64,000 bases of DNA, from positions 558,001 to 622,000 of the forward strand of contig NZ_LR134472.1 in assembly GCF_900637905.1 (NCBI RefSeq), written 5' to 3'. Positions within the stretch are counted from its first letter, which is position 1, and the number at the start of each line of letters is the position of its first letter. A program made the translations under genes and the position numbers. The stretch comes from Parvimonas micra. GTDB lineage: Bacteria; Bacillota; Clostridia; Tissierellales; Peptoniphilaceae. Under the pieces are notes generated by a model, which worked only from the letters and a program-made list of their open reading frames with translations, was not told the origin of the DNA and made no database searches. This document shows positions 53,010 to 63,061 of the stretch, piece after piece.

Positions 53010-54437
53010 TTATTTTTCAACAAGTTCGGCAGATTTATAATTTATTTTATCTAAGAAAACGTCCAAAGTTTGATCTCCTGCCACTAATTTATATTTTTTA
53101 TTTTCCCTAATATCTTTTGTACTTACTATAACCGTTTGATATTCCGACTTCGGTTTATATTCTGCTAAAATTTTTCCTGATTCATCTAAAACTTTCAAAT
53201 CTTCTTTAGTCTTTTTATCAAATTTCATAAGCATACTTCCCTGAGTTGAAGAATCTCCAAAACTTTTAACCATTGAATCGTTTCCCACTCCGACGAATGT
53301 TCCACCGGTTATTTTTGCAGAACCTCTATAATTCATTGTCAAGTTTTCAGTATTACTTGAACTTTCGACAACTGTCTCTCCTCCGGTTACGGAAATATCA
53401 CCCTTAGAATTTAATCCATTCTTTTCAGAATAAATATTAACCTTTCCTCCACTTATTTGTATATGCAGAGAATCCGGCTTAGTATCTTTTTTGCCACTTG
53501 CAAATATGCCATCATCTTTCGAAACAACCTGTGTGTTTCCGCCTCTTATGTCTATATTTTCACTTTCGATACCATTATCTCCACTTTTTATCTTTATATT
53601 TCCATTGTTAATTGTAACTTTCGAATTTGAATTTATTCCGTCTTTTCCGGCAGAAATATTAAAATTTCCATTTGCAATATACACACTACCCTTATTATCA
53701 CTTCCGGTAGTTTTTAATCCTGTGCCTTTTTCTCCCGACTTAATATCATACTTACCGTCGGCTATTGCTACAGAATTTTTAGCACTTACAGTATTTCCCG
53801 CAGTATCCATTGCATACTTACCATCCACAAAGACTACTTTATCTTGAGATACAATCCCTCTACCATAAGGTGAAAAAAGATTTAAAATTCCTGTACCGTT
53901 AAAACTTAAATCACTCTTTGAAAAAATAACTGAATCCTTATTTTCCTCTTTATTAAATTCTCCTTTCAGCTCTAATTTATTCTTAGTGTCTGATGCAAGA
54001 GTAATAATCGTTTTTTTAGCATTATCAACTAAAATAGGATTCCCTCTAGTCGAAGAAATTTCAACTCCTTTTAAAACAAGTCTAACTTTATCATCACTTT
54101 TTGCATTAACTACTATTCGCCCATCATCAAGTTTACCGGTTAAAATGTAAGTACCTCCTGAAGAAATAGTTATAACATTTCCCGATACGCTCACATTTTT
54201 TGCCTTTAATTTAGAAATATCACTTAAATTCAAAACTGTACTATTTTTCTCATCAATCATTGCATCATAATCATCATCTGCAAAAATATTCGACTTAGCA
54301 TTTGAATTTGTTCTATTTACCTTCATGTTTTGCATAGACTGTGTATTGGCTTCCTTTGTAGGTTTGCTACAAGCTATCAAACAACCGGACAATATAGCTA
54401 AACTGAATAATTCAACTACCAATTTATTAGCCTTCAT
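53010..54437 (-). CDS. DUF4353-type carbohydrate-binding lipoprotein
   Basis: 475 residues. Lipoprotein signal with two possible lipoboxes (LSGC, Cys19; LIAC, Cys23). The body has regularly spaced turns (GTYILTGKLDDGRIVVNAKS, VDNAKKTIITLASDTKN, IYIANGNFNIS-like, DGINSNSKVTINNG, DNGIESENIDIRGGNTQVVS) as in the right-handed beta-helix of the DUF4353/Cthe_2159 family, which binds acidic polysaccharide. It is surface-anchored. The end has extra strands (YKLVAGDQTLDVFL). A probable role is binding of a host or wall polysaccharide. Confidence 0.85.
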   Translation of the reverse strand: MKANKLVVELFSLAILSGCLIACSKPTKEANTQSMQNMKVNRTNSNAKSNIFADDDYDAMIDEKNSTVLNLSDISKLKAKNVSVSGNVITISSGGTYILTGKLDDGRIVVNAKSDDKVRLVLKGVEISSTRGNPILVDNAKKTIITLASDTKNKLELKGEFNKEENKDSVIFSKSDLSFNGTGILNLFSPYGRGIVSQDKVVFVDGKYAMDTAGNTVSAKNSVAIADGKYDIKSGEKGTGLKTTGSDNKGSVYIANGNFNISAGKDGINSNSKVTINNGNIKIKSGDNGIESENIDIRGGNTQVVSKDDGIFASGKKDTKPDSLHIQISGGKVNIYSEKNGLNSKGDISVTGGETVVESSSNTENLTMNYRGSAKITGGTFVGVGNDSMVKSFGDSSTQGSMLMKFDKKTKEDLKVLDESGKILAEYKPKSEYQTVIVSTKDIRENKKYKLVAGDQTLDVFLDKINYKSAELVEK

Positions 54438-54979
54438 ATGTCCTCCTTAATACTATTTCAATACAATTAAATTCTTATATATATTTTGTAATTATATTTT
54501 ATAAAAACAACCTTTGATTAACCTTAAATATATTTTTATTTTAAAAATATTTTAGAATAAGAAAAAAATGATGTATCAAGGAAAATTATATGATAGGAAG
54601 ATTAACATAAACATAAAATTATAAAAATTAGACTACAATAATTGATGTATCTACGATACATTTCAATTTTGCTTTTACATAAGCAAAAGTGTGAGATCTC
54701 TACAGTCGATTGTACTCAAATCAAAGATTTGAACAATCTTTGCGTCAGACCTACTATAGATTATTTACAAGTAAATAATCTAAGTTAGGGCTAGATTGAC
54801 TACGTTGCACTACGCTCGAGATGACAAATAAGGAGAAATCTTCGCTTAAGGGCTAGACGTTAAAGGTAAATAAACTTCAAAATGTATTTAAAAGTTCGAA
54901 AAAATTATTTAAAATTATATAAAATAAAACAAAAAGAGCTATTAATTTAATAACAGCTCTAATCTATATTATTCAATTT
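54438..54979. repeat. Gene-free region with a family B repeat
   Basis: 54640-54870 holds a family B copy in inverted order: ATGTATCTACGATACATTTC, GTGAGATCTCTACAGTCGAT, an AGATTATTTAC/GTAAATAATCT hairpin, ACGCTCGAGATGAC. A terminator AGAGCTATTAATTTAATAACAG at 54935-54960 ends the sensor-kinase operon. The remaining DNA is AT-rich without a gene. Confidence 0.8.
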
Positions 54980-56191
54980 TTATAATTTAACTGTAAAAAC
55001 AATTCTCTCTCCGTCAAAACTATCAGCAGAAATTTTCCCTTTATGTTTTAAAACAATTGACTGAGCAATAGAAAGTCCGATCCCATATCCGCCGGTTTTA
55101 CTGTTCCTTGAACTATCCGCTCTGTAAAATCTTTCAAACAAAATATTATAGTTTTTAATCTCTAAATTATCTGCTTCATTTTCTACAGTAAATACTATCT
55201 TCTTATTTTGTTTTGTAAGTTTAACATTTATATCACTTTTTTCTCTTGCATATTTGATAGCATTATCAAGCAAAATTCCTATAACCTGCCTAATTAACTT
55301 TTCATCTCCCTTAAAGGAAATATCTTTTTCAATATCTGTAACAATATTTTTATCCAAACTTAAGGCATAATCCTTAACGTCCATAACACAATCATCAAGT
55401 GTATCTGAAAGTGAAAACTCTAATCTGTCCAAATCGTCCGATTCTTCAAGTTTTGTAAGTGAAATCAAATTTCCGATAAGACCATTTAATCTATTTACCT
55501 GCTTGTGAATATTTCCTGTCCATTTACTCTCTCCGCTTTCCATTTCAAGCACATCTGCACTCGTATTTATTATAGCCAGCGGAGTTTTTAACTCATGACT
55601 TGCATCTGTAATAAAAGCATTTTGCTTTTCATAGGCTTGAACCATCGGTGCAACAGCCTTTTTAGATAAAACGAATGAGAAAAACGTAACAAATCCCAAA
55701 ACAAAGAAACTTATAACAACACTATTACCAAGATTCGAATAAAAAACGTCAAAATCTTTTACAACATCTACAAAGGCGATTAATTTACCGTTTTCTGTAT
55801 TTTCAACAACATATTTAAAACCTCCATAATATCCTCTACTTTTCCCGCTGGATAAAACATCTTTTGCGTATTCTACCGCCTCAGATGCACTTGTAAAAAA
55901 TACATCATCAGTATTAACCGTTATAACATTTTTTTTATTATCCGTCTTAACTGTGAAAAATCTATTTGAGAAATTTTTTAAATAGACAGTTTTTTCTTCT
56001 TTAGAATTATCATTAAGTTTAAAACTTGGCATAACTCCATTGTTTTCCACTAATGTTTTCAACAGCTCATCAGAACTACGTTTAAGATTATAAAAATTTG
56101 TAACATTTACAAATGCCATTATTGACAAAAGCACGATTGCTATAATCCCAACTGAAAAATAGATAAACTTTTTTCTAAGTTTACTTTCCAT
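54980..56191 (-). CDS. Sensor histidine kinase
   Basis: 403 residues: membrane helix at about 10-28, an extracytoplasmic part to ~155, a second helix (VVISFFVLGFVTFFSFVL), then ITDASHELKTPLAIINTSAD (phospho-His), the N box IGILLDNAIKYAREKS and G box GYGIGLSIAQSIVLKHKG. It overlaps its response regulator by 11 bases. The signal is unknown. The neighbouring DUF4353 lipoprotein is a possible target. Confidence 0.93.
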   Translation of the reverse strand: MESKLRKKFIYFSVGIIAIVLLSIMAFVNVTNFYNLKRSSDELLKTLVENNGVMPSFKLNDNSKEEKTVYLKNFSNRFFTVKTDNKKNVITVNTDDVFFTSASEAVEYAKDVLSSGKSRGYYGGFKYVVENTENGKLIAFVDVVKDFDVFYSNLGNSVVISFFVLGFVTFFSFVLSKKAVAPMVQAYEKQNAFITDASHELKTPLAIINTSADVLEMESGESKWTGNIHKQVNRLNGLIGNLISLTKLEESDDLDRLEFSLSDTLDDCVMDVKDYALSLDKNIVTDIEKDISFKGDEKLIRQVIGILLDNAIKYAREKSDINVKLTKQNKKIVFTVENEADNLEIKNYNILFERFYRADSSRNSKTGGYGIGLSIAQSIVLKHKGKISADSFDGERIVFTVKL

Positions 56192-56861
56192 TTATAGTCT
56201 CCAAAGAGTAGCCAACATTTCTAGTTACTTTTATTTCAACATCTGCATCTAACTTTGCAAGTTTCTTTCTAAGATATGAAATATAAACCCACACAACGCT
56301 TATGTCGGAATCTGTATCATAACCCCATATTTTATCCATAAAAGTATCTGCAGAAATTATATTTGAAGGTGTTGACATAAGCATTTCAAGCATTTGAAAT
56401 TCCTTATTTGTAAGTTTATAACTACCTTTTTCAGAAGATAATTCAAAATTTGTTCTATTTAAGGTGATATTTCCAAATGTTAAAACATTGTCTGTAACAG
56501 TTTCTTTCCTTCTGGTTATGGCTCTAAGTCTTGCAAGAAGTTCTTTAACTTCAAAAGGCTTCGTTAGATAATCATCCGCTCCACAATCAAGTCCTATAAC
56601 TTTATCTTCAAGTTCAGACTTTGCTGTAAGCATAATAACCGGAATACTGTTCCCATTTTCTCTTATAGTTTTTAAAACAGTAATTCCGTCAACTTTCGGC
56701 ATCATAATATCTAAAACAACGGCATCATAGTTTTCCGCTTCCAGATAAGTAAGAGCTTCTTCTCCGTCATAAACGACATCAACAGAATATTTATTACCTT
56801 TCAAAATAGTACAAAGACCATCTGCCAAATCAATTTCATCTTCACAAATTAAAATTCTCAT
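56181..56861 (-). CDS. OmpR family response regulator
   Basis: 226 residues. Receiver: CEDE at the start, phospho-Asp in AVVLDIMMPKVDG, Thr in VIMLTAKSE and Lys in DYLTKPFEVKELLARLR. C-terminal winged helix with LTNKEFQMLEMLMSTP and VVWVYISYLRKKL. It is the partner of the kinase at 54980. GGGGTG lies before the start. Confidence 0.94.
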   Translation of the reverse strand: MRILICEDEIDLADGLCTILKGNKYSVDVVYDGEEALTYLEAENYDAVVLDIMMPKVDGITVLKTIRENGNSIPVIMLTAKSELEDKVIGLDCGADDYLTKPFEVKELLARLRAITRRKETVTDNVLTFGNITLNRTNFELSSEKGSYKLTNKEFQMLEMLMSTPSNIISADTFMDKIWGYDTDSDISVVWVYISYLRKKLAKLDADVEIKVTRNVGYSLETINGK

Positions 56862-56930
56862 AAAATCACCCCGTATTTCTATTTATAATAATAACAGTAT
56901 AACCTTAAAACAACTTAAAATCAAGTATTA

Positions 56931-56958
56931 AAAAATCACTCAAACGAGTGATTTTTAT
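56931..56958 (-). terminator. Terminator between the response regulator and pflA
   Basis: AAAAATCACTC and GAGTGATTTTT around AAAC; it can end the pflA transcript on the minus strand. Confidence 0.8.
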
Positions 56959-56986
56959 TTATCAAAAGTATTGTTAAAAAAACAAA

Positions 56987-57715
56987 TTAATTTAAATTCA
57001 ATTTACTTCTTACATAACTTTCAAGCATTGAAGCTTTTTCTTTATTCATTGCAGGGACACCTTTCAGTTTGTAGTCTCTTCCAAGTTCTTTATACTTTGC
57101 AACTCCCATTATATGATAAGGTAGTATTTCAACTCTCTCTATTTTATCTCGATAAGGCTTAATTATTTCAATAAATTTGTCCATTGATTCCTTATTATCT
57201 GTAAAACCGGGAACCATAACATGTCTGAACCAAATTTTACCTTTATAATATTTTTCAATATATTCCAAAAATTTATAAAATCCGTCCATTTTTTGCTTTA
57301 CCATTTCTATATAACCTTGATTTGAAAAACTTTTTACATCCAAAAGAATTGTATCTGTATTTTCTAAAATTTCTTTAAAATACTTTTCATTTCCATAACC
57401 GCTTGTATCAATACAAGTATTATAGCCATTTTCTTTTAAAAGCTTTAGAGTTTCAGCAAGAAATTCACCTTGTAAAAGAGGCTCTCCACCTGAAAAAGTT
57501 ACTCCGCCATTATCTCTATAATATGTTTTGTATCTTTCGGCTTTAGACAGCACAAAATCAGGTGTTATCTCCGTACCACCTTGCAATGCTTGAGTATCCG
57601 GGTTGTGACAGTAAAGGCATCTTAGAGGACAACCTTGTAAAAAGAAAATTGTTCTTATGCCCGGTCCGTCAACAAGCCCCATTGTTTCAATTGAGTGCAA
57701 CCTGCCTATTACCAT
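56987..57715 (-). CDS. pflA: Pyruvate formate-lyase activating enzyme
   Basis: 242 residues. The radical SAM motif is GCPLRCLYCHNPDTQ (CxxxCxxC), followed by VTFSGGEPLLQ and DTSGYGNE, as in PflA. It makes the glycyl radical on PflB with SAM and a 4Fe-4S cluster. It lies 90 bases after pflB with a terminator-like hairpin between, so expression is partly separate. Confidence 0.96.
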   Translation of the reverse strand: MVIGRLHSIETMGLVDGPGIRTIFFLQGCPLRCLYCHNPDTQALQGGTEITPDFVLSKAERYKTYYRDNGGVTFSGGEPLLQGEFLAETLKLLKENGYNTCIDTSGYGNEKYFKEILENTDTILLDVKSFSNQGYIEMVKQKMDGFYKFLEYIEKYYKGKIWFRHVMVPGFTDNKESMDKFIEIIKPYRDKIERVEILPYHIMGVAKYKELGRDYKLKGVPAMNKEKASMLESYVRSKLNLN

Positions 57716-57751
57716 AAAATCACCTTTTAATAATTATAAAAAAATGTAGAA

Positions 57752-57787
57752 AAAACAAAGCAGGACAACCTGCTTTGTTTGTTTTAT
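57752..57787 (-). terminator. Hairpin between pflB and pflA
   Basis: AAACAAAGCAGG and CCTGCTTTGTTT around ACAA, with T-rich ends. It may reduce read-through into pflA. Confidence 0.85.
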
Positions 57788-57805
57788 CATTTACTTTGCA
57801 ACTTC

Positions 57806-60052
57806 TTAACGACTTTCATGGAAAGTTCTGTGAATTACTTCCATTTGTTGTTCTTTTGTAAGTCTGTTAAATCTAACTGCATATCCGGAAACACGAATTG
57901 TCAAGTTTGGATATTTTTCCGGATGATCATAAGCATCCAATAAAGTTGCTCTGTCAAGTACATTAACATTCAAATGGAATGCTAATTGTTCAAAATAACC
58001 GTCCATTAAGTTTGTTAAATTAACTTTTCTTTCATCTTCACTCTTTCCTAATGCTGTCGGAACTATTGAGAATGTATTTGAAATACCATCTTGACAACAT
58101 CCTGCAAAAGGAATTTTTGCAACTGAGTTAAGTGATGCAATTGCACCTGTCTTATCTCTTCCGTGCATTGGGTTAGCACCCGGTGCGAATGGTTCGCCTT
58201 TCTTTCTTCCGTCAGGAGTTGTTCCTGTCTTCTTACCATAAACTACATTTGAAGTTATAGTTAAGATTGAAAGTGTGTGTTCAGAATTTCTATAAGTAGG
58301 AGTTTTTCTAAGTTCTTCCATAAATCCTTCAATAACTTCTACTGCAATTGAGTCAACTCTGTCATCATCATTTCCGTAAGTTGGAAAATCTCCTTCTACT
58401 TCAAAGTCAATAGCTAAGCCGTTTTCATCTCTGATTGGTTTAACTTTTGCGTATTTAATTGCACTTAATGAGTCAGCTACGATTGAAATACCGGCTACAC
58501 CGAATGCCATATATCTATGAACAAAAGTATCATGTAGAGCCATTTGTCCAGCTTCATAAGCGTATTTATCGTGCATATAGTGAATTGTATTCATTGTATT
58601 TACATAAAGTTTTGCAACTTTTTCTAAAACTAATTTGTAGTTAGCATAAACTTTGTCGAAATCTAAAACTTCATCTTTAATTGGTTCAATACCATCTAAA
58701 ACTTTGATTAGAGAACCGTCTTTTGCTCTCTTCATTTCATCAACGCCACCGTTAATAGCATAAAGAAGTGATTTTGCAAGATTTGCTCTAGCTCCAAAGA
58801 ATTGCATTTGTTTACCAATTACCATTGAAGATACACAACAAGCAATTGCATAGTCATCTCCGTGAACCGGTCTCATTGCATCATCATTTTCATATTGTAA
58901 TGAACCTGTTTGAATACTCATTTTAGAACAATAGTTTTTCCAAGCTTCCGGTAAATCTAAACTCCAAAGAACAGTCATATTTGGTTCCGGTGAAGAATCC
59001 AAATTAGTTAAAGTGTGTAAAATTCTAAAAGCAGTCTTAGTAACTAATGTTCTTCCATCAAGACCCATACCACCTAGAGATTCAGTAACCCAAGTAGGAT
59101 CTCCAGCGAATAAATCATCATATTCAGGAGTTCTTAAATGTCTCATCATTCTAAGTTTCATAACGAATTGGTCGATTAATTCTTGAGCTTCACTTTCTGT
59201 TAAAGTTCCTTCGTCAATATCTCTCTTGATGTAGATATCTAAGAATGCACCATTTCTACCAAGGCTCATTGCAGCTCCGTTATTTTCTTTAACAGCTGCT
59301 AAATAAGCAAAGTACAACCATTGAATAGCTTCTTTAGCATTTGTAGCCGGAACAGAAATATCATAACCATATTCCAAAGCCATTTTCTTCATTTCATCTA
59401 AAGCTCTGTATTGTTCAGAAAGTTCTTCTCTAAGTCTGATAATATCTTCTGAAGCTAATTCACTTTCCAATTTTCTAAATTCATTTAATTTATCTTCTCT
59501 TAATCTGTCAATTCCATAAAGAGCAACTCTTCTGTAATCTCCGATAATTCTTCCACGTCCATAAGCATCTGGAAGACCTGTTAAAAGACCAACAGTTCTA
59601 GCTTTTCTCATTTGAGAAGTATAAGCGTCAAAAACACCTTGATTATGAGTTTTTCTAAATTCATTGAAATATTTTTCGATTGTCGGATCCATCTTTAATC
59701 CATAAGCATCTAAAGAATTTGTAACCATTCTGTATCCGCCATAAGGATTTACGATTCTCTTCATTGGTTCATCAGTTTGAAAACCTACAATCAATTCATT
59801 TTCTTTGTCTAAATAACCTGCAGGATAATTATTAATTCCTGAAACTCTTGTAGTATCAACTTTAATAGTTTTTGATCTAACTTCTTCTAAGATTAAGTCT
59901 TCAGCTTTTTTCCATAAGTTTTTAGTTCTTTCAGTTGGTTCAGCTAAGAAACTTTCATCTCCTTCATAAGGTGTATAATTTAATTGAATGAAATCTCTTG
60001 TATCAATATTTTCACTCCAATTACCTTTTTTAAAACCTCTCCAAGCGTCCAT
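57806..60052 (-). CDS. pflB: Pyruvate formate-lyase
   Basis: 748 residues, full length for the family. The active-site Cys pair is at 405-406 (AIACCVSS), and the glycyl radical site is Gly723 in RVSGYAVRF near the C-terminus. Reaction: pyruvate plus CoA to acetyl-CoA and formate under anaerobic conditions. A CRP/FNR-like site lies upstream. Codon use is less AT-biased in places, as usual for a highly expressed gene. GGAG lies before the ATG. Confidence 0.97.
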   Translation of the reverse strand: MDAWRGFKKGNWSENIDTRDFIQLNYTPYEGDESFLAEPTERTKNLWKKAEDLILEEVRSKTIKVDTTRVSGINNYPAGYLDKENELIVGFQTDEPMKRIVNPYGGYRMVTNSLDAYGLKMDPTIEKYFNEFRKTHNQGVFDAYTSQMRKARTVGLLTGLPDAYGRGRIIGDYRRVALYGIDRLREDKLNEFRKLESELASEDIIRLREELSEQYRALDEMKKMALEYGYDISVPATNAKEAIQWLYFAYLAAVKENNGAAMSLGRNGAFLDIYIKRDIDEGTLTESEAQELIDQFVMKLRMMRHLRTPEYDDLFAGDPTWVTESLGGMGLDGRTLVTKTAFRILHTLTNLDSSPEPNMTVLWSLDLPEAWKNYCSKMSIQTGSLQYENDDAMRPVHGDDYAIACCVSSMVIGKQMQFFGARANLAKSLLYAINGGVDEMKRAKDGSLIKVLDGIEPIKDEVLDFDKVYANYKLVLEKVAKLYVNTMNTIHYMHDKYAYEAGQMALHDTFVHRYMAFGVAGISIVADSLSAIKYAKVKPIRDENGLAIDFEVEGDFPTYGNDDDRVDSIAVEVIEGFMEELRKTPTYRNSEHTLSILTITSNVVYGKKTGTTPDGRKKGEPFAPGANPMHGRDKTGAIASLNSVAKIPFAGCCQDGISNTFSIVPTALGKSEDERKVNLTNLMDGYFEQLAFHLNVNVLDRATLLDAYDHPEKYPNLTIRVSGYAVRFNRLTKEQQMEVIHRTFHESR

Positions 60053-60106
60053 AAAATCATCTCCTAAAATTTATATTAATTACGTAAACTTATTTACTAT
60101 GTTTAT

Positions 60107-60149
60107 AGTATATACCCAGAAAAAACTTTCGTCAGTGATTACAATCACA
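60107..60149 (-). promoter_or_regulatory. pflB promoter with CRP/FNR-like operator
   Basis: On the minus strand TGTGATTGTAATCACT (60134-60149) matches TGTGA-N6-TCACA in nine of ten positions. It is followed by TGACGA and, 16 bases on, TATACT (60107-60112). The site abuts the -35, fitting control by a CRP/FNR-family protein. Confidence 0.65.
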
Positions 60150-60357
60150 AAAATGATATATTTTCAAACATTTTCATAAAATTTTCAAAATTTTTTTCAC
60201 TTTGTAAAACTGTATCTAAATTTCTAAATAATTTAATCCATAAATTTTTTTAATCGTTTTCATTAAACAACATAACATATTAATTTTTTTAACAAATTTA
60301 TTACATCACAATATAGAATTTAAAGCAAAAATAATTTTTAAATCCCTATTCCATTTT

Positions 60358-60440
60358 TTGTCATTTTGCAATAAGAATCTCACCCTTTCACAATACTTTG
60401 CATCGGGCGGGTACCCAAGAACTTTGTTGTTTCACAATAA
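60358..60440. repeat. Family A palindromic repeat, copy 2
   Basis: AATCTCACCCTTTCACAATA, CTTTGCATCGGGCGGGTACC, TTTGTTGTTTCACAATAA. The core palindrome is partly lost (ACAATACTTTGCATCG). It lies between pflB and the adhP pseudogene. The rest of 60150-60476 holds only A/T-rich DNA. Confidence 0.75.
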
Positions 60441-60464
60441 AAAGGGCTCAAAGCCCCTTTTTAA
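60440..60464 (-). terminator. Terminator of the adhP pseudogene
   Basis: AAGGGGCTTTGAGCCCTTTTT on the minus strand. Confidence 0.75.
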
Positions 60465-60476
60465 AGTAAAATTATT

Positions 60477-61218
60477 TTACATTTTCATATCTATAACCAT
60501 ACGGCCTGTAATAACTCCATCTTCCATTTCTTTGAAAATAGCAGGGGCATCTTCTATTGGACGTTTTTTAACAACCGGAACAACCATTCCTTCTGCACCG
60601 CATTCTTTTGCAAGAGCAAGTTTATCGTCATTTATATCAACAGCTACAACGTGAGCATTAAAAACTTTCTTTGCATATTAAACAGCCAAGTTTCCAAGTC
60701 CGCCTGCTCCGTATAGTGCAATCCATTGACCCGGTCTTAGTTTTGCTGCTTTAATTGCCGCATAACAAGTAACACCTGCACAAGTAATACTACTTGCTTG
60801 AGCCGGATCCAATCCGTCAGGTACTTTAACTGCATAATCAGCAGTTACAATACATTGAGTTGCCATTGCACCATCAACGGAATATCCTGCATTTTTAACA
60901 GTTCTACAAAGAGTTTCTCTTCCTGTATCGCAATATTCACAACAACCGCAACCTTCAAAGAACCATGCAATACTTACTCTATCGCCAACTTTCAAAGACT
61001 TAATGCCTTCGCCAAGTTCTCTTACAATACCGATACCTTCATGTCCCAAAACACGACCCGGAACCTTTCCAAAATCTCCTTTAGCAACATGCAAGTCAGT
61101 GTGACAAACTCCACAATACTCAACATCTACTAACGCTTCTCCGTAACCCGGTTTTCTGATATCTCTTTCAACCAATTCAACCCAAGTTCCTTCTTTAATT
61201 AACAACTACAGCTTTCAT
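60477..61218 (-). pseudogene. adhP: Zinc-dependent alcohol dehydrogenase (AdhP-like) pseudogene
   Basis: MKAVVVN is followed by TAA; an extra T near 61197 shifts the frame to [19 protein letters not shown]. The catalytic zinc site ([13 protein letters not shown]) and structural zinc cysteines (CGCCEYC...C) are readable. A TAA replaces the usual CAA after [10 protein letters not shown] (60678-60680). The frame then continues YAKKVFNAHVVAVDINDDKL to KECGAE and jumps to GMVVPVVKKRPIEDAPAIF and MVIDMKM; about 115 residues are missing. Three independent lesions make it dead. AGGAGG lies before the ATG. Confidence 0.9.
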
Positions 61219-61834
61219 AAAAAACCTCCTTCATAAAACTGTTTTATTATAATAATCTCAAAAAATTAACAAATAAATTTTTTATGTGAAATATTTGAAA
61301 TTATCTTTCATTACATTCTTATTATAACTCCATCAGCAAACGCTGTCAATATTTTTTAACAAAATAATTTAAAATTTTTGCGGTTTATCGTGTTGTTGAT
61401 GTTTTTAACAAATATTGCTCACAAATAAAAATATATTTTTGAATTTTATTCAAACTTTTTTACTCTCGAAGTATATTGCAAATCACACTTATTCCTAATT
61501 AATATAATTATTTTAAAATATTGTAATGGTCAACATTTAAATAAATTTTTTTAATAAAATATCAATTTTTTCAAAATATTTTTTATTAAAACAAAAAACG
61601 TTTTTATTTTTTAAATTGACAAATATATTAATTGTTAAACATAAAATACAATAAAAATTTACCTCTTAAATAAATTTAATTATAATAAAAAAATCTTGAA
61701 ATTTATTTTTTTTAATGTTAAACTAATGTAAACGAGAACCCTGCTATTCCACAATGTTTTACATTGTGTGGGTAATTGTTCCACAATAAAATTGGATTAT
61801 TTTTGTAAGATTGTAACAAAATTAGGAGGATATT
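61219..61834. other. 616-base AT-rich intergenic region with a degenerate family A repeat
   Basis: It is the gap between the adhP pseudogene and the phosphatase gene. Family A copy 3 is at about 61734-61792 (GAGAACCCTGCTATTCCACA, core ACAATGTTTTACATTGT, GTTCCACAATAA). Long A/T runs precede it. No gene is supported. A promoter for the phosphatase gene is probably in the last 100 bases. Confidence 0.65.
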
Positions 61835-62710
61835 ATGTTTAAGAAAAAATCTAGTTTATTACTAGCTATGCTGTTATTGTTAAGTGCTTGTTCAACACCC
61901 GCCAAGAAAGAGGCGGAAGCTCCTAAACAGCAAACTGAAACTCAAGAGAAAAAAGATAAGATAAATCTGCCTTCTCAGAATTTAATGGCAGTTACTTGGT
62001 ATCAAACATCTGCAGAAGCTAAAGCGCTTTACACTCAAGGATATAATGCTGCAAAAAAATCATTGGAAGAAAAAATTAAAAATAAAGCTAAAGGCGAAAA
62101 ATTGGCTGTCGTTTTAGACTTGGATGAAACAGTTCTTGACAACTCACCAATTCAAGCTTATTATGCAATTAACGGAAAATCCTATCCAGAAGGATGGCAT
62201 GAATGGGTTATGTATGCAAAAGCTGATGTTGTATATGGAGCAAAAGAATTTTTAGATTTTGCAAACAAAAATGATGTTAGTATTTATTATGTAACAGATA
62301 GAAATGCAGAAACAGAATTTGAAGCTACTAAGAAAAATCTTTTAGAAAAAGAACTTCCTCTACAATCAGATGGAAACTTAATGTTAAAAGCAAAAGGAGA
62401 AAAGGGCAAAGATGCCAGACGTAAAAAAATTGAAGAAACTCATAAGATTGTTATGTTAGTCGGAGATAATTTACATGACTTTGCAACTCCTGAAGACGGA
62501 TCATTAAAAGGAAGAGATAAATTCGTCAAGGATCATGCAAAAGACTGGGGAGATAAATATATAATGTTACCAAATCCAATGTATGGAAGCTGGGAAGGTA
62601 CTTTATATAATAATAATTTTAAAAAGTCTGATGAAGAAAAAGATAAACTTAGAAAATCAGCTCTAAAAGTATTTAATGTTGAAAAGAATACGGTTGAAGA
62701 GCATAAATAA
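61835..62710 (+). CDS. 5'-nucleotidase, lipoprotein e(P4) family
   Basis: 291 residues. Lipoprotein signal with lipobox LSAC (Cys19). HAD class-B/C acid phosphatase motif I AVVLDLDETVLDNSP (Asp95, Asp97), YYVTDRNAETEFEA, GEKGKDARRKKIEE and motif VMLVGDNLHDFATP. Members are outer-surface phosphatases that dephosphorylate nucleotides such as NMN or AMP for uptake. AGGAGG 6 bases before the ATG. Full length for the family. Confidence 0.92.
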   Translation: MFKKKSSLLLAMLLLLSACSTPAKKEAEAPKQQTETQEKKDKINLPSQNLMAVTWYQTSAEAKALYTQGYNAAKKSLEEKIKNKAKGEKLAVVLDLDETVLDNSPIQAYYAINGKSYPEGWHEWVMYAKADVVYGAKEFLDFANKNDVSIYYVTDRNAETEFEATKKNLLEKELPLQSDGNLMLKAKGEKGKDARRKKIEETHKIVMLVGDNLHDFATPEDGSLKGRDKFVKDHAKDWGDKYIMLPNPMYGSWEGTLYNNNFKKSDEEKDKLRKSALKVFNVEKNTVEEHK

Positions 62711-62711
62711 G

Positions 62712-62909
62712 AACCCCACCCTTCCACGATGCTTTGCATCGGGTGGGTCCCCGGGAACCTTGTTGCTTCGCAATAAAAACCCCACCCTTCCACGATGCTT
62801 TGCATCGGGTGGGTCCCCGGGAACCTTGTTGCTTCGCAATAATAACCCCACTCTTCCACGATGCTTCGCATCAGGTGGGTCCCGGGAACCTTGTTGCTTC
62901 GCAATAAGA
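62712..62909. repeat. Three tandem 66-bp family A repeats
   Basis: Three copies in exact 66-bp register: ACCCCACCCTTCCACGATGC, TTTGCATCGGGTGGGTCCCC, GGGAACCTTGTTGCTTCGCA. Copies 1 and 2 are nearly identical; copy 3 has a few changes (CTCTTCC, TTCGCATCAGG, one C lost). They start within the stop codon region of the phosphatase gene. Open frames across the array on both strands are by-products of a 66-bp (3 x 22) period. Confidence 0.95.
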
Positions 62910-62946
62910 AAAAATAAATTACAATTTTACAATGAAATAAAAATTA

Positions 62947-63036
62947 AGCTGTTAAATGAAAAATCATTTAACAGCTTTTTTAAATAAAAATCTGTAAATA
63001 AAAAGCATCTACCAAAAAAAGATAGATGCTTTTTCA
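62947..63036. terminator. Two adjacent terminators
   Basis: AAGCTGTTAAATGA and TCATTTAACAGCTTTTTT (62947-62984) for the phosphatase; AAAAGCATCTA and TAGATGCTTTTTC (63001-63036), which is bidirectional and also ends the lipoprotein gene at 63062. Confidence 0.85.
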
Positions 63037-63061
63037 ATTTATTTATGCTTAATTTAAGATA

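Noticed and set aside
62533-62904. Open frame on the minus strand with 22-residue repeats (FPGTHPMQSIVEGW)
   Set aside because: The 66-bp tandem repeat is a multiple of three and keeps all frames open; the frame also runs antisense into the phosphatase gene.
62712-62909. CRISPR array
   Set aside because: The repeated unit is the whole 66 bp with no unique spacers; no cas genes are in the window.
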